The notes beneath the pieces were generated by a model. It did not search any database and was not told where the DNA came from. It saw nothing but the letters and a program-made list of their open reading frames with translations. A stretch of 64,000 bases of DNA, from assembly GCA_020746835.1 (NCBI GenBank), contig JAGPNK010000011.1:434001-498000 (forward strand). The letters are read 5' to 3'. A program made the position numbers and the translations under genes. Positions within the stretch are counted from its first letter, which is position 1. Each line of letters begins with the position of its first letter. Below, piece by piece: positions 44,441 through 55,457 of the stretch. Source of the stretch: Stachybotrys elegans. Its lineage: Eukaryota; Ascomycota; Sordariomycetes; Hypocreales; Stachybotryaceae.

Positions 44441-45997
44441 TCACTGTTGGTCGGAGCATCCCGACACGAGGTCAACTTGGTCAATGGGCACAATCTTGGT
44501 CCTGTAGACAACCTTGTGGCCGACCCAGAGGACGACAAACAGAATGACGCTGATGTAGCTGGCAAAGAAGTCGCTGGTGTTCCAGTTGATGAAGACCTTG
44601 AAGCCGCTCGTCAAGGTAATGAGGACGCTGAAGAACAGGCCGATCCAGGAGAGGTAGGGCTGGAAGGGGGCGGCGTAGCTCAGCGAGGAGCGCTCGATGC
44701 CCTTGATGCGCAGGGCCTTCATGAACCGCAGGTGGCAGACGCAGATGAGGGCCCACGAGATGAGGCCCGAGACGGCGACAATGTTGAGCAGCCAATTGAA
44801 GACGACGGTGCCGCCGGCGGACAGGTTGAGGAAGGCGAGGAAGCCAACGGCGGCGCAGACGGCGACCGAGTAGTAAGGGGTTCCCAGGCGGTTGGTCTTC
44901 TTGAGCCAGCGCGGGGCGTGGCCGCACTCGGCGAGGGCGACGAGGATGCGGCTGCTCGAGTAGACGTTGGAGTTGGCGGCGGTCAAGACGGCGGTGAGGA
45001 GGACGGCGTTGATGATGCTAGGTAGGACGGAGACGCCGGCGAGGTTGGCGACGATGACGAGAGGCGACGCGGAGGCGTCCTGGGAGTCGCTGAGAAGATC
45101 CGGGTTGGTGTAGGGGATGTTGAGGCCGAGGAAGAAGACGGTGAAGATGAAGAGGGTGAAGATGCCCCAGAAGGTCCAGCGGATGGCCGAGGGGATGGTC
45201 TTGCGAGGGTCCTTGGCCTCGCCGGCGGCAATGCCGACAAGCTCGGTGCCCTGGAAGCTGAAGGCGGCGGTGATGAGAACGGACCAGAAGCCGATGAACT
45301 TGCCGGTGGCGCCGTCGTCGAGGTCGGCGCGGAAGGCGCCGGGGCTGACCCAGTTGCTGAAGCCGATGTAGCCCTGGCGGCCGACGCCGGCGTTGACGCA
45401 GATGGAGAAGACGATGAAGCCGACAATGGTGACGACCTTGATGCTGGAGAACCACATCTCAAACTCGCCAAACCAGCGGACGGGGAGGTAGTTTGCGGCG
45501 GTGAAGACGACCCAGAAGACGGCGATCCAGACGGCGACGCTGATGGACGAGTCCCAGTACTGGATGATGAGGCCGGCGGCGCAGAGCTCGAGGGCGTAGG
45601 TCAGGGACCAGCTGAACCAGTAGACCCAGCCCATGGAGAAGCCGAGGGTGGGATCGACGAAGCGGGAGGCGTAGACGGTGAAGGCGCCGGGGACGGGGAT
45701 GTAGGCGGCCATCTCGCCGAGGGCCGTCATGACGGAGAAGACGACGAGGCCCATGAAGATGAAGGCGAGGAGGAGGGAGACGGGGCCGGCGGTAGCGAGG
45801 GCGGACCCGGTGCCGAGGAAAAGACCGGTGCCGATGGCGCCTCCGATGGCGATGAACTGCAGGTGGCGGGAGCCGAGGGCGCGCTCGAGGCTCGTGTCGG
45901 AGGAGCCGGCCTCGACATCCCGAGGCTTGTGAGGGGAGCGGGCGTCGGGGAGGGTGTCGACGCTGTCGCTGGGCGTCTTTTCGGCAAAGGCACCCAT
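44441..45997 (-). CDS. Amino acid permease (APC superfamily, YAT type)
   Basis: Proton-coupled amino acid importer of the plasma membrane, 518 residues, one exon. The start at 45997 (MGAFAEKTPSD) gives a usual hydrophilic N-terminus; the frame is open further up to 46090. Helix 1 has the substrate-binding unwound motif GGAIGTGLFLGTG after the RHLQFIAI block. Further hallmarks are EMAAYIPVPGAFTVYASRF, GWVYWFSWSLTYALELCAAG, FQGTELVGIAAGEAKDPRKTIP and SSRILVALAECGHAPRWL. Twelve helices can be followed. Codon use is extremely GC3-rich, typical of strongly expressed fungal genes. Specificity is unknown. A GGGAT repeat lies just upstream. Confidence 0.94.
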   Translation of the reverse strand: MGAFAEKTPSDSVDTLPDARSPHKPRDVEAGSSDTSLERALGSRHLQFIAIGGAIGTGLFLGTGSALATAGPVSLLLAFIFMGLVVFSVMTALGEMAAYIPVPGAFTVYASRFVDPTLGFSMGWVYWFSWSLTYALELCAAGLIIQYWDSSISVAVWIAVFWVVFTAANYLPVRWFGEFEMWFSSIKVVTIVGFIVFSICVNAGVGRQGYIGFSNWVSPGAFRADLDDGATGKFIGFWSVLITAAFSFQGTELVGIAAGEAKDPRKTIPSAIRWTFWGIFTLFIFTVFFLGLNIPYTNPDLLSDSQDASASPLVIVANLAGVSVLPSIINAVLLTAVLTAANSNVYSSSRILVALAECGHAPRWLKKTNRLGTPYYSVAVCAAVGFLAFLNLSAGGTVVFNWLLNIVAVSGLISWALICVCHLRFMKALRIKGIERSSLSYAAPFQPYLSWIGLFFSVLITLTSGFKVFINWNTSDFFASYISVILFVVLWVGHKVVYRTKIVPIDQVDLVSGCSDQQ

Positions 45998-47964
45998 GGT
46001 CACGGAGGGGGGAGATGGGAGGGAGGGACAAGGGGAGGCGAGGAGGAGGAGGGAGTCAGTCTCGACTCCACGGAGTGCAACGGTAGACACGGAGGGAAAG
46101 GGGATGGGATGGGATGGGATGGGACGAGGAGAAGGATGGGATGGTTATGAGATAATGGAAACTCAGAATATGTTTATACCTCGCTGGCCGAGGGAATTAC
46201 AGCATGCGGCCAGCCTCGAGCAGCGGCCGGGGAGGGCAAAAGGGGAGCCACTGCGCCCACATAAGCTGCGAGCAGGCGAAGAGGAAAATTTTCATCGTCG
46301 TGGTGTTTGCTTGTGCCGTCGTCGTCTCGTGTAAATTTTTCCTTCTCTTGTTCCATGACTGGTTCTGCCGTGGGTCGAGTCTGCCCATGCCGGCACGCCA
46401 TCCTCCTCCTCCTCCACCCGCCTTTAGTCGCCCCGGGTCCGGGCCGGCCGTACCCTCGCATACAGCATACGCGGATGGGGTACTCGGGTGGCGTGCATGC
46501 AAACTTTTCTCTCTCTTTTTTTTTTTTTTTTTTCTGCGGCTCAAGAGCAGAGACTTGCCGGCGCTATCTCGGACGCCACCGTGAAGGATGGAGTTTATTC
46601 CCACAATATTCCCCTCGTCGCCCGAGGATATCCGCTGGTTGACGACACATGGAATGCTGGTGATTGGCTGCGGGATGAAACTATTATTCAATCGCAAGCA
46701 CGGGCCGCCCAAGCTCCCTGTTCCTTCATCTCTCGACTGTCTCCAGACGAGTCGTGGTGTCACAGAGAAACACCAGATGCCATCACTCAGCGTCTTGCCC
46801 AGCAGGCATCACGCACATTCCGGTGGCCTGTCTATATCAACCGCCAGTCCCTCGACCAGCCCGCCCTCGTCCATCATGCCACACCGCGCGAACCACCAGC
46901 CGGCCACTCCCACGATCCCTTGCAGCCGACGATCCGCCGCCCTCCGACCTTGGTTCGTCTCGATGCGTGACAGCGCAGCGCAGCAGTTGATCCCGAGTGT
47001 CTGCCCCATACGTCGCATACCGCCGATGCAGCTCGTGGCTCATCGCTCGAGCGCCGCCACCGTGACCCGAATATACCCGCGCCGTGAACGAGACTCGAGT
47101 GCCACGGTCGCGGTGCCCAAATACACGAGCAGCTGCATCGGGCCATCGGTCCACGTCGCAACACTGTATCCCGGCGGTGGAATCCCCATATCGTTGCCGC
47201 TGCAGTCCACCCCGGTGCCATTACCGCTTTGTGGCAGGATTCGGTCGTGATTGACGCCAGATGATATACCAGCTCTCGCGTGTTCCAAAGGCCGGCTAGC
47301 ATGTGTCGGGCCACAGAACAATCTCGGACTGCTAAGTAAATTTGGTTTGTTGTCTCCGAAACGTCTGGCAGTTCTCGCAGCCATATTTATTACAACCGGC
47401 ATCGTAGAAGGTTTGTTGAAGTACTCGGAGCATCGTGATGATGGCCATCAACTGTCTGCTCCTGGCCCGTCTGCCTACCCTATACCATCCATCCTCCCTG
47501 ACTCAAGTGTAAGTTAATGAAGCAGTCAACAATCATTACATTCCATCCTCACATTACAGAGGTTATTCACCGCACGCTACTGTCTTGTATTTTGCATTTG
47601 TACTTTATGCCTAGTAAATCATGACTGAAGAAGCCCGATAATAATGCCAGACAGTTGGATAAATAGACACTCCTCATCTATGCATCCGTACATCGCAGAC
47701 TGTGAATCCCCTCTTGCACGACGATCCTTCGCTGTATCAGTGCAGCGCAGCACAAACTACGTAACGCATCTCGTGGCGGGCGACTGCAGATCACCACCAG
47801 CCGATAAAGATACCGATAAAGATTGGGCGCGATGCTGGATTCCTGACCCACTGCCACCACTTCGTCTTCCTTTCCCTTCTCTGCCACAACACCAAGCCAT
47901 CAACACGTCGCCGCGCTCCCCGCACAGAGGCCGATGTGCTGAGGTCATTGATCGTTGCCCCGCC
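45998..47964. other. Divergent intergenic region
   Basis: About 2 kb holding the promoters of the permease and a second MFS carrier. It contains a GGGAT repeat and a T-tract of about 18 bases near 46517-46534. Open frames at 46588-47250 (plus) and 47040-47402 (minus) resemble no family and are not called. Confidence 0.5.
46101..46125 (+). repeat. GGGAT pentamer repeat upstream of the permease
   Basis: Four GGGAT units plus GGGAC in perfect tandem, 104-128 bases upstream of the permease start codon. On the plus strand five G3 runs are spaced by two bases, able to form a G-quadruplex in the template strand's complement. Confidence 0.8.
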
Positions 47965-49583
47965 ATGTTTCGCCGTGTGCGCGCCTATCTCCACGTCGAG
48001 TACCAGCCGGGCGAGCGCCGCCTCGTCCAGAAAATCGACTTCTTCATCTTGACCTTTTGCTGTCTGAGTTATTTCGTCAACTATGTGAGCCGACATCCCA
48101 GTCGCAACAGCCCGTGAGCGCATCGCTGACCTCTCAAGCTTGACCGCACCAACATCAACAATGCCTACGTCTCGGGCATGCGCGATGACCTGCAGATGCA
48201 TGGCGATCAGCTCAATCAGATCTTGACGTGTTTCACCGTCGGGTACGATTCCCTCTCCCTCACAGCTTCAGTGGTCTGGGCTGACCATAAATAGATATGT
48301 CCTCGGTCAGATCCCCTCCAACCTGTCCCTTCAGTTCATCAAGCCTCGCATCTGGTTCCCCCTCATGATGCTCCTCTGGGGCGGCCTCACCATGGTCACC
48401 GCATCCGCCCGGAACCCCCAGTCCATCATGGCCATCCGCTTCTTCCAGGGCATCTGCGAGGCTTCCACCTTTGTCGGCACCCATTACATCCTCGGCTCCT
48501 GGTATACCGAGCGCGAGCTCGGCAAGCGCAGCGGCATCTTCACCGCCTCGGGCCTGGCCGGCACCTTCATCGGAGGCTTCATCCAGACCGGCATCCACCG
48601 GAGCATGGACGGCCTGCACGGCCTGGCCGGATGGCGCTGGCTCTTCATCATCGACGGGCTGCTGACCATCCCCGTCGCCCTCTATGGCTTCCTGCTCTTC
48701 CCAGACACGCCGCAAACCACCACCGCTGCCTATCTCTCCCAAGATGAAAAGGCCCTCGCATCGTCGCGCGTGCCTCCTGTTCCAGAGCGCCCACCCCTCA
48801 ACCTGCGCCTCTTCACCACCATCCTGACCTCGTGGCAATGGTGGGGTTTCGTCGTCCTCTGGATCCTCGCCGGCGAGACCGAGTCCTTCAGCACAAACGC
48901 CTTGCTCGCACTCTACATGCAGAGCCATCCCACCAACGAGTACACCGTGGCACAGCTCAATAACTACCCCACGGGGGTTGCGGCCGTGGGCATCGTCTCG
49001 ACCTTGTTCTGGGCCACCCTCACCGACTTCCTCTCCGGCAAGCGATACCTCGTCGGGTACTTCATCGGCATCACCGGCGTCGCCACCTCGGCCATGATTC
49101 TCGTCACCGCTCAGGATCCCGAGAGCGCGGCATCGACGAGAATCACCTTTGCCGCCTACTACTGGGCGGGGACCGTGTACGCCTGCCAAGCAACCTTCTT
49201 CGCCTGGTGCAACGACGCCATGAGGCACGACTCGCCTTTGTTCCGCGCCGTTGTGCTGGCGGGCATGAACCTCGGGAGCAACGCAGTCAACGCGTGGTGG
49301 ACCATTGTCTTTTACGGCGCCTCGATGGCACCCTGGTTCAACGTGAGTAGACATCAAACCCTCATTCTCCTAGTCGACGTGCTGACCTCTCCCAAAGCGC
49401 GGCATGTGGGCTATGATTGCCACGAGCATCGCACTGGCTATCTGGACAGGAGGCTTATCCTATGTCGTAAAGAAGCGGCAGGCCAGGAAGCCTTACACCG
49501 ATGCCGAGACCAACGTGTCTGCAGGGGAGTCTCGGGCTCGAGAAGAAAGCCTTGATGCGACGGCGGCCCCCAAGAAGGAATGA
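47965..49583 (+). CDS. MFS transporter, allantoate permease (Dal5/ACS) family
   Basis: Second anion:cation symporter-family carrier, 485 residues. Exons 47965-48084, 48139-48242, 48295-49342 and 49398-49583; intron 1 falls just before LDRTNINNAYVSGM and intron 2 within VGYVLGQIPSNL, both conserved family blocks. Later features are FFQGICEASTFVGTHYILGSWY, GWRWLFIIDGLLTIPVALYGF and the final YVVKKRQARKPYTDAE tail. It is clearly diverged from the carrier at 40644-42243 in exon layout and sequence, so it is not a recent duplicate. Substrates of such carriers include allantoate, nicotinate, pantothenate and biotin precursors; none can be chosen here. The start ATG follows a pyrimidine-rich leader. 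Confidence 0.92.
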
Positions 49584-50763
49584 GGTAGATGCCGATAGAC
49601 GATCCAAATGGCCAACGGCTGGTCGAGTCCGCATGCGATATTGCATCTGCTGTGTTGTGGTGTACTCTGTCTCGTGCAAAGTCTGCATCGGTAGCACAAT
49701 GCGGTATTGGAGAGGATTCGTTCCTTTCCACAGTACGTCACACGAACACATATCCCGCGCGCAAGCATTCTTACCATTGGCATTAATTGCACGTGGGGCA
49801 CGTCCGTATTTGCCTGGCCCATTCCACAATATGTTCACATGGGGTTGATGGTCGGGGGAAGTGCCCCGGCACTCGTGGTAATGATGGAGCTGATATGTTG
49901 GTTCAATGACGGCGTGCCACTAACGATTGTGCCCTTTCTTTTCTCTTCATTGACGAGCCCCGTGACTGACCTGATGAAGCACCTGTTTTGTCGCGCTGCG
50001 TGGTTCTGATCCATGGTTGGTTCCAACAATGGCTGGCTTGTGCACTTATGTCTTGTGTCGCAGTCAGACAGTGAGCGCCAAGACGCAGCCAAGCCGCCGT
50101 CTAGTCCCGATAGCCGTTGTCCTATTCCCATTTCTCGGCCGAAGACAGACAGAAGGCATCATTTCCCGCCATCCAATGATGCAATGCGGGGATATGTACA
50201 CGGATACTGACTCGTTGCGGCGAGTTCATCGTTGTGACTTTCCTAAGAGACAATTCTCATATGGTCTTTGGGAACGTCAAGATATCTTGGTGGTGCAGCC
50301 GCCTTGGCGACATATCTCGGCCCTCACTCTTGGGAATTGAGGCCGCCACCAAATTTAACCATCTTAATACCGTGCGCCTCCCCCTTGGCAGGGCCTCCGG
50401 AGGATTGCAATAGGCATCTTGGCTCTCGGTTCGTGGGAACTACGTCAGCCTTGCAGCCACTCACAGCATTCAGACGAATATCTGACACAACAATCTTCAC
50501 ATACCAAGGGCTTGGCAATCCGACTTAGCCGACCAAGACCATGACCGAGCCATGCGGAAACTGTACAACGCTGGCCAAGCCCTGTCCTGCAGATTGCACG
50601 ATATAACAGTCCAAAAAGGAGGAATAGGACCATGGGCGGAACCGCAGACACTAATACCGTTGCGGCGCCTCGTATTGTCGTCAATGTGGAATGTTGATCA
50701 TCATGACCCAACCGCACAGTCTAGTATTCTAGCTTGTGAATTGCTTCCAACCTGCCCATAAAC
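49584..50763. other. Intergenic region
   Basis: About 1.2 kb between two plus-strand genes. Nothing coding recognised. Confidence 0.5.
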
Positions 50764-52436
50764 ATGTGGGTGAAACAGTTTGAGGGCGGCAAGTGGCAGC
50801 AGCCTTTTGCAGGCATGTCTCGCTTCGCCTTTCGTGGAGCTGTACTCGCCGGCCTTCTCGTTATCCCGCTGCTTCTGCTTCTATTGATGCCCAAGGTAGT
50901 GCTTTGTACATGGCTCGGGGAGAGATGCAGGTGGAAGACAGCTGACATGCATCACAGAGACTCGACTATTATACATCTACCTTTGGCGAGATCAGCAGCT
51001 TCGGCAGCCAAGCGTCCAAAGGACCTCGTCTGGTCTACATCCTGCCGGCCGACAACCCGGGGCCTTCGCTATGCAAGGTCATCATCAGCGGCATGGCTAC
51101 GGGATTCCCCAGTCCTGTCGTCATTAACTGGAAGGAGGACTACCGGCAGCGACACCTAGGCGGATCGCATCTGATGAAGATCTCCGGGACCCTTCGGTAC
51201 CTCGAGACCATGCTACTCGAGACGACACACCCTGACGATCGTCTGCACGACGATGACCTCGTCGTCCTCGTCGACGCCTACGACATCTGGCTGCAGCTCC
51301 CGCCCAGCGTCCTAATCGAGCGCTACCACACGTCGAACCGCATCGCCAACGAGCGCCTCGCCCAGCAGTGGACGGCCAAGCGCGAGATGCCGATGAAGCA
51401 GACCATCATCGCGTCGGTGCAGAAGCGCTGCTGGCCCGGCGCAGATTTGCCATTCCAGACCGAGTGCGACAAGGTCCCCCAGAGCACCGCGCGCAAGGAC
51501 CTCTACGGCGACAAGACGGACGAGCCGCTCGGGATCCTGTCTCTCGGCAACGTGTACCACAACCAGCGGCCGCGCTTCTACAACAGCGGGACCATCATTG
51601 GCCCCGCGCGCGACATGCTGCGCTACCTCCGCCGCACGCAGGAGCGCATGGCCATGATCCTCATCAAGCACCCGGAGCTGTCGAGCGACCAGGGCGTCTT
51701 CTCCGAGATCTTTGCCGACCAGGAGGTCTGGCGGACCGAGGCGCGCAAGTTCAACAACGCCGAGACGCTGCAGGACGAGAGGGACCTCGCCATGGCCGCC
51801 GAGGACTTTGAGTTCCACGTCGGGCTCGACTACACGCAGCAGCTCTTCATCCCGACTGTGTTCGAGGAGGAGGACGGCGATATCATAGCGCTCAACGACG
51901 CGGCGAGCATCGCGCAGCACTCCGCCAGCCTGGGTATCTCGCCCGTCCGGCTAAAGGGCGTGCCCGAGGACGTGTTGCGCGCGGCGAACCCGCTCGCCCG
52001 CGTCACCGACAAGGACAAAGAGACGGCCGACTGGGGCGAGATGCCCATGTACGCCGACTTCTTCAGCGAGGCCATCCCCGTGGTGGTGCACCACAACGCG
52101 CACCGCGGGGGCCTCAAGGAGCGCCGCGTCTGGTGGTGGGACCGCATGTGGTACTTCCCCTACCTGCGCCAGTTTGTGCACAACTACCTCAACGACTATA
52201 AGTTCCAGCCGCTCGCGCGCGTTGCCGTGGGCCAAGACGGGGCCGAAACGACGTACTGGCCGCTGCCGTCGGAGCGGCACAAGCGCATGCCGCGCATGTT
52301 CAAGCCCGAGAATGCGACCGAGGGGCTGCCCGAGATGGCGTGGGATGTGCTGTGTCCCGGCACGGAAGAGGAGGAGAAGAAGCGGACGTGGTATGATGAG
52401 GTTTTCAGGGACGGCAAGGGGCCTCTGCCGGCGTGA
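50764..52436 (+). CDS. Type II membrane glycosyltransferase, PLOD-like
   Basis: Probable Golgi glycosyltransferase, 536 residues. Exons 50764-50895 and 50958-52436; the join reads LMPKRLDYYTSTFGEISSFG. A short cytoplasmic N-terminus is followed by one signal-anchor helix (AVLAGLLVIPLLLLLLM, residues about 27-43). The lumenal part contains LVYILPADNPG, then VINWKEDY, the acidic metal-binding-type block LVVLVDAYDIWLQLPP and FYNSGTIIGPARDMLRYLRR followed by SSDQGVFSEIF, the order seen in PLOD/procollagen galactosyltransferase-like domains. The donor and acceptor are unknown. The coding region is very GC3-rich. Many sordariomycetes carry such a protein annotated as hypothetical. Confidence 0.78.
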
Positions 52437-52964
52437 TGGACTTGGCTCTTTTTCTTATATGCTCTCTGTTTTACCACTTGCAAATTTCTAGACGTCATTT
52501 TTTGGGATAAATGGGAAGCATAAACCATATCAAATGGAACTGGAAAATACAGCATAACGTCTTTTCTGCCCCTGAAAGCAGAAGGGAGGAAAACAAATGA
52601 TAGGCCCGTCAAACTCACTAGGAGGGGTGTGGAAATAACCATTCATGTCCTCAAAGCTATGTTTAACCACCCCTTGGCTCTATCCCAATGTCACCGAAGC
52701 AAATATTGCACTGAGGGGACCACACATCTGTCGCAGCGGCCAAGTGCGGCTCATATGTCGGGACAATCTCCTTCAGAAGCGCGGCTGCCAGCTGTCTTCC
52801 AATATACTATCACCATCTCAATCCAGCAACGGAGAGATGACGAGGTATCTTGAGCTTGGGTGTAGGGCCATGACGACTATAATAGACGTAGTGGAAGGGC
52901 ATCAGCAGAATGGTCAAACATGAACTTGCCATATGGATACTACAAACATGTTCCCCAAGTAGCC
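52437..52964. other. Intergenic region
   Basis: Between convergent genes. Nothing recognised. Confidence 0.5.
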
Positions 52965-55457
52965 TTAAAGATACTCAACTGCATCTTCAAAAATATCGTC
53001 ATCATCGGCAAGGCTTGTACCGGTGTCTGCGTCTCCAATCCCATTTATCCCCCTTATCAAGCTGTAAAATGCCAACCTCAGCTCCACCGTGATGTTTTGG
53101 CGTCTTTCGAAGACTTGCGTGACACTTTCGCCGGCCTTGTTCTTGGAATGAGAGCCGAGATGTCTGATGGTCCACGAGTTTTTCAGTATTTCCATGGTTT
53201 CGATGTCACCATTCTCGGCTATGTCGTGCAGTAGCTCTGGACCTAATGTCTCTGTGCACTGAGCAATAGCAGCTTGCTGAAGAAGAACCGAGAGGGCCTG
53301 ATGTGCATTCACATTAGCCGCCATGCCAATTGCCGTATCGCCCCACTTATTAACAGCTTTAAGATCGGCGCCAGCAGAGCATAGGTATGGTATCACGTCC
53401 GGGTTGTTGAAACTGGCGGCTCTAATAAGAGGCGTAGATCCGTTTACGGTTTTTGCGTTTATATTGGCTCCAGCAGCAATCAAGAGTCGAGCAATTGAGG
53501 TCGCGTTTGTTTCTGCTGCGTAATGTAATGGCGAATCTCCGAGTTCACTGACAGCATTAGGATCAGCTCCTGCGGCCAAGAGTGACTTAGCGCATGCAAG
53601 ATATCCACCTACTTCCCCTGCCCTGCGTATGGCTAAGAAAAGCGAAGTCCTCCCGACATTATCAACACTGTTCACATTCGCTCCAGTGCCAATAAGCGCC
53701 TTCACGGCTGCCGCATCCCCTATCATCGCCGCGTATCTGAGCGCGGTGTATCCGAATCTATATGGCGCATCGATAAAGCTGATATGTGTCTTCAAGTAAG
53801 GTTCGATTGCGATAGGGCAGATTCCCAGAACGGCCTTATGGAGTATCGTGAGCTCACATGTGTCGATGGAGGCTGATATTGGTAGCATCTCTTGAAGCTG
53901 AGCACAAACATCCGGAGGATAACCCTTTGTTAAGACATTTCTGCAGAGTCGCTCGCGAGGCGATTGGCCGTAATCATTTTCCTGATCCGGATCTATGCCG
54001 TTTGCAACTAGGACTTTGACCTTGTCGACTAGCGAGGACAGCTTATCCTCAGAATCAAACACAATATGAAGAGCGTTTCGGCCATCGAGGAAGTACACGT
54101 CTTGGATGCAGGACCGATTATTTTCAATGGTCCGTTTTAAGTTTTGAACTGTACCGTAAAAAACCTCATGCAAGATGGTTCCTCGCTCCCATGGGACTCG
54201 CCGTCTGACGACGAGACTGAACTTGAAGGTGCTGGATGTTGATATTTCAGCAAAAGCTTGAAATGAACAGGTAAGAAACCAGAGCGGAAATGCATATGTG
54301 GCCTGTGCCCGGTAGAAGCGAGTTCTGTGGCAATGTTGCACATCGCAAGAAGCAGCCTGTACAGGCTGAGTCGAGTATCCAACAAACAGTGCACCAAAGG
54401 CTTTTTGAAGCAGAGGGTGCGTGGTGAGATTGAAGATTGGCCTTGGTGGGAGATGGCAGCAGCAAATACAGTTGTCTGAGCAACAAGGCTCCCTGAATCG
54501 GAAAGTGAAGGCAATGATTGAAGTCATATCGACCTGGGACAAAGGAGCAATGGCGGTTCGCATAGGCTTTGGTGGCCTAGATAGCCTGGTGGTGGCTGGA
54601 CGATATACGTCAGCTGCAATGGCAGCAAGGGCGGATTGCATGTCGGATAGCTGCTGAGAGTTTCCGACTAGCATTCCCGCAAAGGCTTGTGAATTGGTAT
54701 CCAGTGTTGACTGTAGAATCGAGATCTGGGAATTCGTCTGCGCCATGCTGGAACGAATCCCGGAGCCCTGTGTAGTTACGAGGTCTTGCATTGCTCGGAG
54801 GTCTTGCTGCTGCTGCGTTACGTTTGATTGAAGTACAGCGAGTTGGCTGTCAGTGCTCTGGGCTTTCTGCTCAAAGTTCCTGGTGGCGTCCTGATGAGTC
54901 TGCCGCAGGTCCGTCTGGACTTGATGGAGCTCCATTCTGACCGCAGTTGTTATACACCTGCGAGACCATGGACAAACAAGTTTTAGCCAAGGACAAATGG
55001 AAATGCCGGGGGGTGCGGGCGGCTGTATGACATACACGTTGAAAGCGACGAGGACCTCGTTGATGCTCTGTCGCGCCTCTCTAAGTTTCCCCTTGAGCTC
55101 GGTTGCATTCCTCCTCCTTAGAATCCATTTAACCCGCTTGACAGTCGGCTTTGATTGCTGCAGCTCCTTTGTGACGGCCTCGAGCATATTAAGGATTGTT
55201 CTGGCGTTTCCGATTTGTTGATCCAGAGTGGTCAGGAAGCCGGTCTGCTGCTGCGTGTTGAGCCGGGACACTTCTTGTCTCGTGTGCGCAACCCGATCCA
55301 AGACTGAACCAAGTGCCGCTGTCTCATTGTTCAATTCAAGCACAAGTGCGGGGGCTCGCTTCATTTCCGAAGCCACTGCAAGCAGACCAGACGAGGTCCG
55401 AACAGTGACATCAAGAAGCCCAGCTGCTCCCGCCAATATTGAGAAGGGGTCGGCCAT
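52965..55457 (-). CDS. STAND-type N-terminal domain plus ankyrin repeats
   Basis: Probable signalling protein of about 804 residues. I start at 55457 (MADPFSILAGAAGLLDVTVR), the standard opening of the Fungal_N domain of STAND proteins, and place an in-frame 78-base intron at 54958-55035 whose removal deletes a Pro/Trp-rich interruption; unspliced length is 830. After the N-domain (to about residue 140) comes a Gln-rich coiled coil (LQSNVTQQQQDLRAMQ). A middle region without a recognised fold includes FKFSLVVRRRVPWERG. Four or more ankyrin repeats follow (FGYTALRYAAMIGD, VGRTSLFLAIRRAG, LGDSPLHYAAETNA, NGSTPLIRAASFNN). No P-loop NACHT or NB-ARC domain is present. The C-terminus is acidic. Such proteins may sense non-self, by analogy only. 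Confidence 0.82.
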   Translation of the reverse strand: MADPFSILAGAAGLLDVTVRTSSGLLAVASEMKRAPALVLELNNETAALGSVLDRVAHTRQEVSRLNTQQQTGFLTTLDQQIGNARTILNMLEAVTKELQQSKPTVKRVKWILRRRNATELKGKLREARQSINEVLVAFNVYVIQPPAPPGISICPWLKLVCPWSRRCITTAVRMELHQVQTDLRQTHQDATRNFEQKAQSTDSQLAVLQSNVTQQQQDLRAMQDLVTTQGSGIRSSMAQTNSQISILQSTLDTNSQAFAGMLVGNSQQLSDMQSALAAIAADVYRPATTRLSRPPKPMRTAIAPLSQVDMTSIIAFTFRFREPCCSDNCICCCHLPPRPIFNLTTHPLLQKAFGALFVGYSTQPVQAASCDVQHCHRTRFYRAQATYAFPLWFLTCSFQAFAEISTSSTFKFSLVVRRRVPWERGTILHEVFYGTVQNLKRTIENNRSCIQDVYFLDGRNALHIVFDSEDKLSSLVDKVKVLVANGIDPDQENDYGQSPRERLCRNVLTKGYPPDVCAQLQEMLPISASIDTCELTILHKAVLGICPIAIEPYLKTHISFIDAPYRFGYTALRYAAMIGDAAAVKALIGTGANVNSVDNVGRTSLFLAIRRAGEVGGYLACAKSLLAAGADPNAVSELGDSPLHYAAETNATSIARLLIAAGANINAKTVNGSTPLIRAASFNNPDVIPYLCSAGADLKAVNKWGDTAIGMAANVNAHQALSVLLQQAAIAQCTETLGPELLHDIAENGDIETMEILKNSWTIRHLGSHSKNKAGESVTQVFERRQNITVELRLAFYSLIRGINGIGDADTGTSLADDDDIFEDAVEYL

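Noticed and set aside
44447..45025. Long open frames on the opposite strand and in other frames of the amino acid permease
   Set aside because: They arise from extreme GC3 codon bias in the permease and encode low-complexity Ala/Gly/Asp or Arg/His/Pro strings.
46588..47250. Open frame of 220 residues on the plus strand
   Set aside because: Composition is Pro/Ser/Arg-rich from GC content alone, no motif, and an opposite-strand frame of similar length exists in the same DNA.
48260..49357. Open frame of 365 residues on the minus strand across the second MFS gene
   Set aside because: Antisense shadow; the plus strand shows clear transporter motifs and phase-consistent introns.
51312..51920. Open frame of 202 residues on the minus strand within the glycosyltransferase
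   Set aside because: Shadow of the GC3-rich coding strand; Leu/Val/Arg/Gly-rich and without motifs.
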